Source: Allokutzneria sp. A3M-2-11 16 (GTDB lineage Bacteria > Actinomycetota > Actinomycetes > Mycobacteriales > Pseudonocardiaceae). From it: 64,000 nucleotides of DNA. Positions 49,516-58,522 of this stretch are shown here, piece by piece (positions within the stretch are counted from its first letter, which is position 1; every line of letters begins with the position of its first letter). The notes beneath the pieces are model-generated. The model worked only from the letters and a program-made list of their open reading frames with translations, made no database searches and was not told where the DNA came from. A program made the translations under genes and the position numbers. The stretch covers positions 418,269-482,268 of the forward strand of contig NZ_JANAVO010000002.1 in the NCBI RefSeq assembly GCF_024213555.1, in the 5' to 3' direction.

Positions 49516-50580
49516 TCAGGGGCCGGTGAGCAGGCGGTCGACGGAGACGGTGACCGGAGTTCCGCCGCGCAGAGCGATCGTGACCTCGCGGGTGCTCAGG
49601 TCGGCGACGAAGGAGCACAGGGTGGCCGACTGGTCGCCGGGCACCGGGTCGCGGTAGACCCCGCGCGGCGTCGGCCGGGTGAGGACGTCGAGGAACCACT
49701 CCGCGTCGGGATCGGTCTTCGGCAGCGGAAGTCGGGTGAGTGCCTGAGCCCTGGCCACGCTCGACGCGCTGGCCCGGTCCGGCTGCTCGGTCAGGTACCT
49801 CAGGTGGTTGGTGTGCCAGGCCCACGGTTTGGTGGCGTCCGGCTCGTGCATCGCGATGTCGCCGCTGCCGCTCTCCACCTGGAGCAGCCGCCCGGTCTCC
49901 AGATCGCCCACGTTGTAGGCGAAACCACCCGCGCTCGGGTTCCGGCCCAGGAAGCGCACCACGTCCTCGACCCCGCGCACGCCGTGCAGGGCGCGGGCGA
50001 CGAAGTGCCTGCCGATCCCGGGCTTCGGCCGCACCAGCGGGATGTGGTCGAGCCCCAGCACCATGCCGAGACCGGTCACCACGAACGCGTTGCCTGGCAG
50101 GAAACCCGGGTACCACAGGGCGGTGACGGCGGGCTCGTCCTCCAGGAGCAGGGTGAGCAGCACCAACTGCTCCTCCTGGCCCGCGGCGCCGTCCTCGTTG
50201 TGGGCGAGCACCGAACGCCGCCCCCGCCACAGCACGTCCGAGCACCCCGCGGTGATGACCTCGTTGGGCACATCACCGCGCAGGTTGGCCAATAAGAGGG
50301 TGCGCAGCGGTATGTCCGCGCCCTTGGCCAGCTCGGTCAGCTCCGCGTACTCCCGTGGCGTTCCGCGCTCGGTCAGCCGGATGAGCTCGCTCAGCTCCTG
50401 GGCCCCCGCCCTGGTCGCCTCGTAGCGGCGCATCCCGGCCAGTTCGGCCATGCCGAGCACGAGCGCCCGCACCCGATCCGCGAACTCCGCGCCCAGCGCC
50501 CTGAAGGCCGCATGCCGTTCGCCTCGCACCACCACCCACGGCATGCCGCCCAGCTCGTGGTGGTCGATCCGCACCGTCAT
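49516..50580 (-). CDS. C45-family autoproteolytic acyltransferase/hydrolase
   Basis: 354 residues from the ATG at 50580 (GAGGGGGC upstream); an upstream extension is rejected as it runs into the divergent dtd promoter. The pattern NEVITAGCSDVLW places a Cys (C113) after which the chain would cleave itself to expose the nucleophile, followed by VLAHNEDG and GLNHIP-like FVVTGLGMVLGLDHIPL, as in isopenicillin-N acyltransferase and related C45 enzymes. The reaction is amide cleavage or acyl transfer on an unknown substrate. Not near any beta-lactam gene here. Confidence 0.8.
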   Translation of the reverse strand: MTVRIDHHELGGMPWVVVRGERHAAFRALGAEFADRVRALVLGMAELAGMRRYEATRAGAQELSELIRLTERGTPREYAELTELAKGADIPLRTLLLANLRGDVPNEVITAGCSDVLWRGRRSVLAHNEDGAAGQEEQLVLLTLLLEDEPAVTALWYPGFLPGNAFVVTGLGMVLGLDHIPLVRPKPGIGRHFVARALHGVRGVEDVVRFLGRNPSAGGFAYNVGDLETGRLLQVESGSGDIAMHEPDATKPWAWHTNHLRYLTEQPDRASASSVARAQALTRLPLPKTDPDAEWFLDVLTRPTPRGVYRDPVPGDQSATLCSFVADLSTREVTIALRGGTPVTVSVDRLLTGP

Positions 50581-50664
50581 GCGTGTTGCCCCCTCGTGTC
50601 GGTTGAGCCCCGTCTCCCCTGTCGTCGCGGAGGGCTCCGTTGTAACCATGAAAAGATCGGCGGA

Positions 50665-51090
50665 ATGAGAGCTGTGGTGACCCGGGTCACTCGGGCACGC
50701 GTGACGGTAGGCGATGAGGTGGTCGGCGCGATCGACGAGCCGGGACTGCTGGTGCTACTGGGAGTCACGCACACCGACGGTGCGCGACAGGCGGCGACCA
50801 TGGCGCGCAAGCTGTTCGAGCTGAGGATTCTGCGTGACGAGCAGTCGTGCGCGACCACCGGGGCGCCACTGCTGGTGGTGAGTCAGTTCACGCTCTACGG
50901 CGACACGCGCAAAGGCCGCCGTCCTTCGTGGACCGCGGCCGCGCGTCCGGAACACGCGGAACCCTTGGTACAGGCCGTAACTGAGGATCTTCTCAGCCGC
51001 GGCGCGCGCGTGGCGACCGGGCGTTTCCGCGCCGCCATGGCCGTGGAGAGCGTGAATGACGGCCCGTTCACCGTCACGGTCGAGGTCTGA
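50665..51090 (+). CDS. dtd: D-aminoacyl-tRNA deacylase
   Basis: 141 residues, the normal size. The invariant active-site motifs SQFTLYGDTRKGRRPSW (middle) and NDGPFTVTVEV (C-terminus, cross-subunit Gly-Pro) are intact, as is RVTRARVTVGDEVVG at the N-terminus. The dimer frees tRNA from mischarged D-amino acids and glycine. ATG at 50665; the longer frame upstream lies in the divergent promoter gap. It is followed by the sigma factor gene on the same strand after 275 bp. Confidence 0.94.
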   Translation: MRAVVTRVTRARVTVGDEVVGAIDEPGLLVLLGVTHTDGARQAATMARKLFELRILRDEQSCATTGAPLLVVSQFTLYGDTRKGRRPSWTAAARPEHAEPLVQAVTEDLLSRGARVATGRFRAAMAVESVNDGPFTVTVEV

Positions 51091-51188
51091 GCGCGTCCTG
51101 AGAAAGGCGCGACGTTCTCTCAGACAATCCTCAGGGTCGGCTGGGCAACCGCGTGACTCCATGTGACGTCTTGCTAATTGTGAGACAC

Positions 51189-51215
51189 GGGAACGAAAAC
51201 GAGTTCGTGCTCGTT
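51189..51215 (+). promoter_or_regulatory. SigH/SigR-type promoter of the sigma factor gene
   Basis: GGGAAC (51189-51194), an 18-nt spacer and GTT (51213-51215) match the actinobacterial oxidative/heat-stress ECF consensus GGAAY-N18/19-GTT. The transcript would start near 51222 and have a leader of about 145 nt. In mycobacteria the sigB gene is driven by SigH and SigE through such sites. Confidence 0.68.
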
Positions 51216-51365
51216 CTGAAAGTGTCCAGCCGAGACAGCGCGGATACCCCAGGGGGGACCCGACCTGCCGAGGCTCGCCGCGCAAGGGAGCGCAGGCGCT
51301 GCGTCACGCCGCGCAGTGCACAACGGCGTTTCACGCCAGCAGCCACCGACCGGGGAGGAAGCCCG

Positions 51366-52340
51366 ATGACCGTCCCGCAGACCGTAACCGAACTGAACGC
51401 GCCCGCCGAGATCGACCTCGACGCGCAGGGACCGGCAGCCGACCTGGTCCGGGTCTACCTCAACGGTATCGGCAAGACCGCGCTGCTCACCGCCGCCGAC
51501 GAGGTCGAGCTGGCCAAGCGGATCGAGGCGGGCGTCTTCGCCCAGAACCTGCTGGAGACCGCGAAGTCCCTTGCGCCGCAGCGCAAGGCGGACCTCAAGG
51601 CGCTCGTCCGGGACGGCCACCGCGCCAAGAACCACCTGCTGGAGGCCAACCTCCGCCTGGTGGTCTCGCTGGCCAAGCGCTACACCGGCCGCGGCATGCC
51701 GCTGCTGGACCTCATCCAGGAGGGCAACCTCGGGCTGATCCGCGCGGTGGAGAAGTTCGACTACACCAAGGGTTTCAAGTTCTCCACCTACGCCACGTGG
51801 TGGATCCGCCAGGCGATCACCAGGGGCATGGCGGACCAGGGCCGCACCATCCGGCTCCCGGTCCACCTGGTGGAGCAGGTGAACAAGCTCGCCAGGATCA
51901 AGCGCGACCTGCACCAGCAGCTCGGCCGGGAGGCCACGCACGAGGAGCTGGCCGCCGAGTCCGGCCTGCCGGAGGGCAAGATCTCCGACCTGCTCGACCA
52001 CGCGCGCGACCCGGTGAGCCTGGACATGCCGGTGGGCACCGAGGAGGACGCCCCGCTCGGCGACTTCATCGAGGACTCCGAGGCCACCGACGCGGAGAGC
52101 GCGGTCATCTCCACGCTGCTGCAGGCCGACCTGCGCCGCGTTCTGTCCACTTTGGACGATCGCGAGCAGCACGTGATCCGGTTGCGCTACGGCCTCGACG
52201 ACGGTCAGCCCAAGACCCTGGACCAGATCGGCAGGCTGTTCGGCCTGTCCCGGGAGCGGGTCCGGCAGATCGAGCGCGAGGTCATGTCGAAGCTGCGCCA
52301 GGGCGAGCGCGCCGAGAAGCTGCGCGCGTACGCCAGCTAG
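51366..52340 (+). CDS. sigB: SigB/HrdD-like group 2 sigma factor
   Basis: 324 residues from the ATG at 51366 (GGGGAGGA upstream). Region 1.2 ([29 protein letters not shown]), region 2 with [39 protein letters not shown] and [14 protein letters not shown], region 3, and region 4.2 with [20 protein letters not shown] are all complete. The short N-terminus (no region 1.1) marks it as a group 2 factor like mycobacterial SigB rather than the housekeeping factor. A SigH-type promoter lies upstream, so it should be induced by stress. A GTCTTCAAGTAC-type element begins 40 bp after the stop. Confidence 0.92.
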   Translation: MTVPQTVTELNAPAEIDLDAQGPAADLVRVYLNGIGKTALLTAADEVELAKRIEAGVFAQNLLETAKSLAPQRKADLKALVRDGHRAKNHLLEANLRLVVSLAKRYTGRGMPLLDLIQEGNLGLIRAVEKFDYTKGFKFSTYATWWIRQAITRGMADQGRTIRLPVHLVEQVNKLARIKRDLHQQLGREATHEELAAESGLPEGKISDLLDHARDPVSLDMPVGTEEDAPLGDFIEDSEATDAESAVISTLLQADLRRVLSTLDDREQHVIRLRYGLDDGQPKTLDQIGRLFGLSRERVRQIEREVMSKLRQGERAEKLRAYAS

Positions 52341-52380
52341 CCCCTCTCTTCCGCCACCTCATCGCCGACCGGGTAGGGCA

Positions 52381-52499
52381 GTCTTCAAGTACCCCCAACC
52401 CCGGTCCCCGCGACCGCCAACCGCCCCCAACCCGGCCCGCACGCCGAGGTTGGTGGCGGTTGGCGACGGTATTGGTGGGGGTCGGAGGTACTTGAAGAC
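52381..52499. repeat. GTCTTCAAGTAC-type palindromic element, copy 5
   Basis: Ends GTCTTCAAGTAC (52381-52392) and GTACTTGAAGAC (52488-52499); 119 bp. Inner segments GCGACCGCCAACCGCCCCC and TTGGTGGCGGTTGGCGACGG pair. It follows the sigma factor gene by 40 bp. Confidence 0.85.
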
Positions 52500-52830
52500 G
52501 CACCAACTCCACCCCAACGGCAGCGTTGACGTGTGATGTGAATCACGGCAAAGTCAACGATTGCCCCGACGGCAAGCTCAGCGGACGAACGCGCTGCGGT
52601 TCGGGCGTTCGCACACCCCGGGAGGTCGGACCCGTCGGGGGCGGGTCCGGCCTTCCGACTCGGCGACGCGTGCTCGCAAAAAGCGCTCACCCGCGTCGGT
52701 CGTGATGACTTCGGGGAGCGACTCCCCCGAGCCCCCTACGGTGCGAACTCCTCTCGAACCAGCCTGGTCGCGGTTCGGTGATGACCGGCGTTCGGTCGGT
52801 TTCGTGCTCTTGGTGGTCCTGCTCGGCACC
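52500..52830. other. 331-bp gap before the tyrosine phosphatase gene end
   Basis: No gene is supported; the open frames here are short and arginine/serine-rich with no ribosome site. CGGACCCGTCGGGGGCGGGTCCG (52626-52648) contains a clear GC-rich inverted repeat, GGACCCG/CGGGTCC, a possible terminator. The DNA is slightly less GC-biased near the start (GTGATGTGAATCACG, a small palindrome at 52533-52547). Confidence 0.45.
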
Positions 52831-53547
52831 TCAGCCGAGGAGGCGGGTGGTCAGGCGGGTGATGGTGATGGGGCTCAGGCCGTGCTCGTCCAGCCAGCCG
52901 CGGGCGCCGTCGGGATGTGCGTCCAAGCGGTCGAGGACCGCCTCCATGGCGCGGGCCGGGGCCTCGAAGAGATGCCTGATGGGCTCGAAGTCCACGCCCT
53001 CGGGCAGCAGCACGCCGCCGGTCATCCGCGCGATGACGCGCTCCATGTTGGCCTGCGTGCGCACGTAGTCCGCGACGATCGCCTCGCGGGTCACGCCGAC
53101 CGCAGACAGGGCGAGCGCGACGGCCACGCCGGTGCGGTCCTTGCCGGCGGCGCAGTGCACGAGCGCCGGACCGTCTGCCACCGCCACCAGCCGCAGCACC
53201 TCGACGAACTCGGCCGACGACGCCTTGAGCATGCCGACGTAGACCGCCGCGAGGTCCTTGTCCGCGGGCGCGGCCGGGGTCGAGGGCTCGTTCAGCTCCG
53301 CGACGACCGCTTCGAGCAGCGGGATGCGGCGGACGACGGTGTCCGGTCCGGCAAGGGGGTGCGCGGCGCCGGAATGCTCCGCGGTAGCCCTGAGATCGAT
53401 CACCAGAGCCGGTGGCCAGCTCGGCAGGTCCGGGCCCCTGTCGCCCTCGTGCGGCGCGTCGGAGCGGTAGAGCACGCCCGCTCGCGTGGTGCGTCCGTCC
53501 GCAGTCGGCAGACCACCCACGTCCCTGGCGTTCGCCAGCTCAGTCAT
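52831..53547 (-). CDS. protein tyrosine phosphatase (PtpB-like)
   Basis: 238 residues. The phosphate-binding loop HCAAGKDRTGV places C132 as nucleophile and R138 as phosphate ligand, and the KDRT form is that of the bacterial PtpB/Y-phosphatase-3 family, which can also attack phosphoinositides. NARDVGGLPTADGR at the start and LVIDLRATAE are conserved. Cytoplasmic or secreted without signal peptide. The ATG at 53547 follows GGGTGAG and lies four bases after the stop of a truncated LacI reading frame, so it was probably once the second gene of that operon. Confidence 0.9.
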   Translation of the reverse strand: MTELANARDVGGLPTADGRTTRAGVLYRSDAPHEGDRGPDLPSWPPALVIDLRATAEHSGAAHPLAGPDTVVRRIPLLEAVVAELNEPSTPAAPADKDLAAVYVGMLKASSAEFVEVLRLVAVADGPALVHCAAGKDRTGVAVALALSAVGVTREAIVADYVRTQANMERVIARMTGGVLLPEGVDFEPIRHLFEAPARAMEAVLDRLDAHPDGARGWLDEHGLSPITITRLTTRLLG

Positions 53548-53551
53548 CCAC

Positions 53552-53632
53552 TCACCCTTTCCCGCTGGAGGCGCGGACGATCAGCTTCGCAGGGACGCGC
53601 GCCCGGCGCGGGCGCTCCCCGTGCTGATCCAT
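53552..53632 (-). pseudogene. C-terminal remnant of a LacI-family regulator
   Basis: About 26 codons read MDQHGERPRRARVPAKLIVRASSGKG and stop at 53552. ERPRRxRVPxxLIVRASS is the usual last strand and tail of LacI-family regulators. No HTH or sensor domain precedes it; upstream the DNA belongs to the remnant of another gene on the opposite strand. The segment still serves as leader and ribosome site for the tyrosine phosphatase gene. Confidence 0.6.
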
Positions 53633-53679
53633 GACAGCAGCGACCGGCCCGCCAGCTCCCCCGCACTTCGCCCGGCGAA

Positions 53680-54466
53680 GCGAGCGCGAACGGTTTCGAG
53701 GTCGCCGCAATCGCCGCCCGCGACCACACGCGTGCGCAGGACTATGCGCGAAAGCACGGAATTGCCAAGGCGCACAAGGACTACGCGGCATTGGTCGAGG
53801 ACGGTTCGCTCGACCCGGTGTACATCGCACGGCCGCCCTCCGCGCACGCCGAGTGGTCCATCGCCGCACTGCGCGCAGGCCGGAACGTGTTGGTGGAGAA
53901 GCCTTTCGCCGCCAACACGGACCAAGTTGAAGCGATGGTGGCCGCGGCCGGGGACCCGTGTGCTGATCGACCTCGTCGCGGGGCTCGGCACGATCCACAC
54001 CATCGAGGCCGTGTCGAACGTGCCGATCCCCGACCGCACCGACATCCGACACCTGATCCGCACGCTGACCGGTACCGAGCCGGATGTGGTGCGGGCTGAG
54101 GCGGTTCAGGAGGTGCCCGGCGTGGATCTTGCCATGGCGGCAACACTCACCCTGCCGAGTGGAACGACCGAAGTCCGGTGCTCGATGGCGGCGGGACCGG
54201 AGATCACCCTGACCGTCGTCGGCGAGCGCGGGCGGCTGCGCGTCACCAACCCGACGATGCCCCACGCAGGTGCGCTGATCAGGCTCAACGGCGCCGATCC
54301 GGAGCCGGTGGACCGGCTGCCGACGACCTTCGACCGCCAGCTCGCCGCCTTCGCCGAAACCGTGCGCGGGGGCGCCGCTTCGGTCACCGGCGGGGCCGAC
54401 GCCGTGGCCAACATGCGGGTCATCGACCGGATCTACCAGGTCAGCGGGATGGCACCGCGAGGCTGA
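53680..54466 (+). pseudogene. decayed Gfo/Idh/MocA-family oxidoreductase
   Basis: Recognisable blocks are spread over two frames. In frame 1, GFEVAAIAARDHTRAQDYA...SLDPVYIARPPSAHAEWSIAALRAGRNVLVEKPFAAN is the second half of the NAD-binding domain with the EKP motif; in frame 2, from about 53960, LGTIHTIEAVSNVPIPDRTDIR...[20 protein letters not shown] is the C-terminal domain. The N-terminal GxGxxG strand is missing, two internal stretches expected in the family (around the RYHP and DLGGGALMDLGCY segments) are absent, and the frames disagree, so it cannot make a working enzyme. It faces the LacI remnant. Confidence 0.72.
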
Positions 54467-54555
54467 GAAGGATCACACCCCGGTCACGACGGGGCTGTCG
54501 GCCCGTAGAGGTAACGTCCCTCGCGTACCCGAAGCGCGCAAGGGAGCACGCCCAC

Positions 54556-56232
54556 GTGAGCGCCACCGTGACCGCCACCACCACGACCGAGTTCCAGTAC
54601 ACCGACCTGCTGCCACTGGGGCCGGACAACACGGAGTACCGCCTGCTGACCAGCGAGGGCGTCCGTGTCGTCGAGGCTGCGGGCAGGCGGTTCCTGGAGA
54701 TCGCGCCCGAGGCGCTGACCCTGCTCGCCCGCGAGGCGATCAAGGACATCCAGCACCTGCTGCGGCCGACCCACCTGGCCCAGCTGCGCGCGATCGTGGA
54801 CGACCCCGAAGCCAGCGGCAACGACCGCTTCGTCGCGATGGACCTGCTGCGCAACGCCTGCATCTCCGCGGGCGGGGTGCTGCCGATGTGCCAGGACACC
54901 GGCACCGCGATCGTGATGGGCAAGCGCACCGAGAGCGTGCTCACCGGTGGCGCGGACGAGAAGGCCCTGTCCAAGGGCATCTTCGACGCCTACCAGGAGC
55001 TCAACCTGCGGTACTCGCAGCTGGCCCCGGTGACCTTCTGGGACGAACGCAACACCGGGACGAACCTGCCCGCGCAGATCGAGCTGTTCAGCAAGCCCGG
55101 AACCGACCCGTACTACGAGTTCCTGTTCATGGCCAAGGGCGGCGGCAGCGCCAACAAGACCTTCCTCTACCAGGAGACGAAGGCGCTGCTGAACCCCTCA
55201 CGGCTGGCCAAGTTCCTCGACGAGAAGCTGCGCGGCCTGGGCACGGCCGCGTGTCCGCCGTACCACCTGGCGATCGTCGTCGGCGGAACCTCGGCCGAGT
55301 ACAACCTGAAGGTCGCCAAGCTGGCGTCCGCGCGCTACCTGGACACGCTGCCCACCGAGGGCTCGGCGACCGGGCACGCCTTCCGCGACGTCGACCTCGA
55401 ACAGCAGGTCCTGGAGATGACCAGGCAGTTCGGCATCGGCGCGCAGTTCGGCGGCAAGTACTTCTGCCACGACGTGCGGGTGATCCGGCTGCCGAGGCAC
55501 GGCGCGTCCTGCCCGGTGGGTGTCGCGGTGTCCTGCTCCGCCGACCGTCAGGCAAAAGCCAAGATCACCCCGGACGGCGTCTTCTTGGAGCAGCTGGAGC
55601 GCGACCCCGCGCGGTTCCTGCCCGAGGTGGCGGGCGAGCAGCTTTCCGACGAGGTCGTGCGCATCGACCTCACGCGGCCGATGAGCGAGATCCGCGCGAC
55701 CCTGTCCGCGTTGCCGGTGAAAACCCGCCTTTCGCTCACCGGGCCGCTGGTCGTTGCGCGCGACATCGCGCACGCGAAAATCAAGGAACGCCTCGACGCG
55801 GGCGAGGAAATGCCGCAGTACCTGCGTGATCACCCCGTTTACTACGCCGGTCCGGCCAAGACGCCGGAGGGCTACGCGTCCGGTTCGTTCGGGCCCACCA
55901 CCGCCGGGCGGATGGACTCCTACGTCGAGCAGTTCCAGGCCGCGGGCGGCTCGCTGGTGATGCTGGCCAAGGGCAACCGATCCCAGCAGGTCACCGACGC
56001 ATGCCGGTCGCACGGTGGCTTCTACCTGGGCTCCATCGGCGGTCCGGCCGCGCGGCTGGCCCAGGACTGCATCCGCAAGGTCGAGGTCCTGGAGTACCCG
56101 GAGCTCGGCATGGAAGCCGTCTGGAAGATCGAGGTGGAGGACTTCCCCGCGTTCATCGTCGTCGACGACAAGGGCGAGGACTTCTTCGCGGGCACCTCGC
56201 AGCCGACGCTGCAGATCTCCTTTCGAAAATAG
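54556..56232 (+). CDS. fumA: class I (iron-sulfur) fumarate hydratase
   Basis: 558 residues from the GTG at 54556 (AGGGAG ten bases upstream); the much longer frame upstream belongs to a pseudogene. The three cysteines that ligate the 4Fe-4S cluster are visible: C112 in [10 protein letters not shown], one in [11 protein letters not shown] and one in SCSADRQ. The alpha and beta halves of class I fumarases are fused as in E. coli FumA. It interconverts fumarate and malate in the TCA cycle. The gene has its own promoter region of ~90 bp, in which I see no clear hexamers. Confidence 0.93.
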   Translation: MSATVTATTTTEFQYTDLLPLGPDNTEYRLLTSEGVRVVEAAGRRFLEIAPEALTLLAREAIKDIQHLLRPTHLAQLRAIVDDPEASGNDRFVAMDLLRNACISAGGVLPMCQDTGTAIVMGKRTESVLTGGADEKALSKGIFDAYQELNLRYSQLAPVTFWDERNTGTNLPAQIELFSKPGTDPYYEFLFMAKGGGSANKTFLYQETKALLNPSRLAKFLDEKLRGLGTAACPPYHLAIVVGGTSAEYNLKVAKLASARYLDTLPTEGSATGHAFRDVDLEQQVLEMTRQFGIGAQFGGKYFCHDVRVIRLPRHGASCPVGVAVSCSADRQAKAKITPDGVFLEQLERDPARFLPEVAGEQLSDEVVRIDLTRPMSEIRATLSALPVKTRLSLTGPLVVARDIAHAKIKERLDAGEEMPQYLRDHPVYYAGPAKTPEGYASGSFGPTTAGRMDSYVEQFQAAGGSLVMLAKGNRSQQVTDACRSHGGFYLGSIGGPAARLAQDCIRKVEVLEYPELGMEAVWKIEVEDFPAFIVVDDKGEDFFAGTSQPTLQISFRK

Positions 56233-56277
56233 GACTTTGAGGAGGCGGGTTGAGCGAGAGCGCTGATACTGATCAGC

Positions 56278-57504
56278 ATGAGTGCTCGACCTGTTTCGTC
56301 CTGGCTGAGCTTTCCCTGGTTGCCAGGAGAAGCGGTGTTGTTGCACCACCGGCGAGTCAGTGTCCTGCCGCTGATCAGGTTCACCCTGCTGGGGATCATC
56401 GCGCTGGTGGGCGCCTTCGCCGAGCCGCGCGTCCTCGGCGTGGAGCCGCCGCGGTGGGTGCTGCCCGCGGTCGCGGTGGCGCTCGCGGTCCTGTCGGTGC
56501 TCGGCCGCCGCAACGGCCGGGTGCCCGAAGGGGTGACGTGGGCGGTCCGGGACGGGCGCCGGGTCGGCCTGCTGGCCACCGGCTACCCGGTGCCGGGCGA
56601 TCCCAGGATCGGTTCGCTGACCTGGTTCGGCCCGGAGATGACCGCCGTGCTCAGCGGATCGCGCGCCCGGCCGGTCAGCGAGACGGCCGTCCGGCTGCTG
56701 CGCTGCACCGGCCGCGACGCCGAGGAGGAGCAGTTCCTGGCGCTCGCCCAGGCGCACCCCGCCGAGCTGGTGCTGGCCGATCGGGACGGCGCCGGGCAGG
56801 TGCTCGCGCCGCGGATCGGGCTCAGCGGCGGGATCACCCGGTTCAGCCGGGGTGGGCAGCGGGTCCTGAGCTGGTTCTCCGACTCCTCGCCGCAGTGGAC
56901 GGGCGGGCGGATCACCCTGGAGGACGTGCGCACCATCGCCGCCACCGGGATCGCCCCCGGGCACCGGCTGGAGGAGCTGCTCGGCGGCTTCGCCGCGCCG
57001 GTGGAGACCGACGAGCGGCTGGGGCTGGGCTACCCGCGCTGCTGGCCGTCCAGAGTGGACGGACACCCGGACCTGGAGCCCTCGGTGCGGGTCAGCTCAC
57101 TGCGCGCGGACCTGGCGTTGCAGGTGGAGCTGGACGAGAAGCGCGCGGCCGACGACCCGGAGGAGCAGGTGCGGGTCGAGCACTGGACGCGGCGCTGGCA
57201 GGACCGGCTGGACTCGATCGCCTACGAACGAGGACTGGACCGGGTGCCGCCCGCCGAGGTGTCCACGACGCGGCGGGAACTCTCGGACTCGGCGGCGGTG
57301 GCCGTGCGGCTGCTGGCGTCGGAGACCGATGTGAGCCCGGTTCCCTTGCGCCCCAAGCTGGTCACGATCGGCGTGCCGGAGCAGCCGTCCACGGTGGCCG
57401 TGCTGCGGCCCTCGTCGGCGCGGCACTGGCGGCTGCTGGACAACGCGCTGCTGGTGCTGACCGGAGCGCTACTCGTTGTCGCGGGCTCGGCAATCCTGCC
57501 CTGA
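56278..57504 (+). CDS. membrane protein of unknown function
   Basis: 408 residues. Two N-terminal membrane helices (about 28-48 and 60-77), a large soluble middle region and one C-terminal helix (LLVLTGALLVVAGSAIL, 390-406). The soluble part has no motif I recognise; it is rich in Arg and Asp/Glu with a YERGLDRVPPAEVSTTRREL segment. It starts 45 bp after fumarase and precedes the small genes and EccC-like pair on the same strand, so it could belong to that cluster, but I cannot name a function. Confidence 0.55.
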   Translation: MSARPVSSWLSFPWLPGEAVLLHHRRVSVLPLIRFTLLGIIALVGAFAEPRVLGVEPPRWVLPAVAVALAVLSVLGRRNGRVPEGVTWAVRDGRRVGLLATGYPVPGDPRIGSLTWFGPEMTAVLSGSRARPVSETAVRLLRCTGRDAEEEQFLALAQAHPAELVLADRDGAGQVLAPRIGLSGGITRFSRGGQRVLSWFSDSSPQWTGGRITLEDVRTIAATGIAPGHRLEELLGGFAAPVETDERLGLGYPRCWPSRVDGHPDLEPSVRVSSLRADLALQVELDEKRAADDPEEQVRVEHWTRRWQDRLDSIAYERGLDRVPPAEVSTTRRELSDSAAVAVRLLASETDVSPVPLRPKLVTIGVPEQPSTVAVLRPSSARHWRLLDNALLVLTGALLVVAGSAILP

Positions 57505-57564
57505 TCCGGTTCCACCACGGCAAAACAGGCGACGGATCGGGGCCACACGGCAATACTCCACGCC

Positions 57565-57642
57565 ATGAGGGCACTGCTCGGCGCGTCGGCGGTGTGCGCG
57601 GTACTCGCGTACTTCACCCGCCGCAAGGGAATCACACCTTGA
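57565..57642 (+). CDS. possible 25-residue membrane peptide
   Basis: ATG 57565 to TGA 57642 encodes a hydrophobic stretch (ALLGASAVCAVLAYF) followed by a basic tail (TRRKGITP), the layout of a single-pass small protein. No ribosome site is seen before the ATG, so it may be chance. It lies 60 bp after the 408-residue membrane protein. Confidence 0.22.
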   Translation: MRALLGASAVCAVLAYFTRRKGITP

Positions 57643-57654
57643 GACGACAGTTGG

Positions 57655-57834
57655 TTGGCACGTCACGACAACCGCGTCGGCCGCGATACGGAGCCGAGTG
57701 CGGCGGAATGGCCTCCACTGTCCACTGTGGCCAGAGCCGCGCTGCTGCTGCGCGCTTCCGGCACGGACGCGCTGGTCAACGCCCTGACGGTGCTGATCGT
57801 CATGGGCGCGCTGACCGCGCTGTTCGGCCGGTGA
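57655..57834 (+). CDS. possible 59-residue single-pass membrane protein
   Basis: TTG 57655 to TGA 57834. A hydrophilic start (ARHDNRVGRDTEPSAAEW) is followed by an amphipathic part and a clear membrane helix (ALVNALTVLIVMGALTALF) ending in GR. The domain-like composition argues for coding, but the start codon is TTG and no strong ribosome site precedes it. It lies between the 408-residue membrane protein and a lipoprotein on the opposite strand. Confidence 0.38.
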   Translation: MARHDNRVGRDTEPSAAEWPPLSTVARAALLLRASGTDALVNALTVLIVMGALTALFGR

Positions 57835-57896
57835 ACGAGGTGCGGAGGGCGGCGCTTCCGGCCCCTGCTGCCATCGGCGCCGCCCTCAACGCGGGA

Positions 57897-58376
57897 TTAC
57901 CTCTTCTCGACCTTCTGCTCGACCGACACCGTGCGCTCGCCAAGCGGCTTGGTCAGCTTGACCTCGACCGGTGGGTAGCGCATGTCCATCGTGCAAGCCT
58001 GGGGTTTGGCCGGAACCTTCTCGGTCAGCACCAGTTTGATGCTCTTGTCCGTCTGCTCGACGGCCTCACCGGTGACCTTGCTGCACCCGCCCTCGCGGCC
58101 GTAGGTGCCCAGCGTGGCACCGTTGTCCTTCGTCCAGACCAGGCGCTTGTAGCCGTCCATGTCCTGGCTGGCCGGGTCCAGCTGCTTGTCCGGGACCGCG
58201 GTGCCGCCCTCGGGCGGCTTCGGGATGGCGATGTTCGGGTCGGACGTCGGCTGACCGGGCGTACTGGACGCGGGCGGGTTGTTCGACGGCTGGCCGCCGA
58301 AGCCCACCTCCGAGCCACACGCCGCCATGGCGAGCAACAGCGCTCCGGTGCCGACTACGGTTGCTATGCGTCTCAT
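57897..58376 (-). CDS. secreted lipoprotein
   Basis: 159 residues. Lipoprotein signal with MAAC as lipobox, then a Pro/Ser/Thr-rich linker (28-60) and a small domain with two cysteines (GGCSKVTGE and PQACTMDMRYP). It resembles small DUF3558-type surface lipoproteins of actinomycetes, but the match is too weak to assign. It is divergent from the first EccC-like gene (146-bp gap). Confidence 0.75.
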   Translation of the reverse strand: MRRIATVVGTGALLLAMAACGSEVGFGGQPSNNPPASSTPGQPTSDPNIAIPKPPEGGTAVPDKQLDPASQDMDGYKRLVWTKDNGATLGTYGREGGCSKVTGEAVEQTDKSIKLVLTEKVPAKPQACTMDMRYPPVEVKLTKPLGERTVSVEQKVEKR

Positions 58377-58522
58377 GCCCTAGAGACGGAAGCTCCCCGG
58401 CCCCGGGTTGCTCGGAACCGACATTCATTGAAATGCCAAGGAAAGCTGAACCGGGCGGGTGGTCGTGTGACCACTGTGGATAATGCCCGGCAGCGCAGGT
58501 GCCCTTCCCCCGGAGGACAGTG

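Noticed and set aside
49516-50580. Beta-lactam biosynthesis because of the C45 isopenicillin-N acyltransferase fold
   Set aside because: No other antibiotic genes are near; C45 proteins of unknown role are common in actinomycetes.
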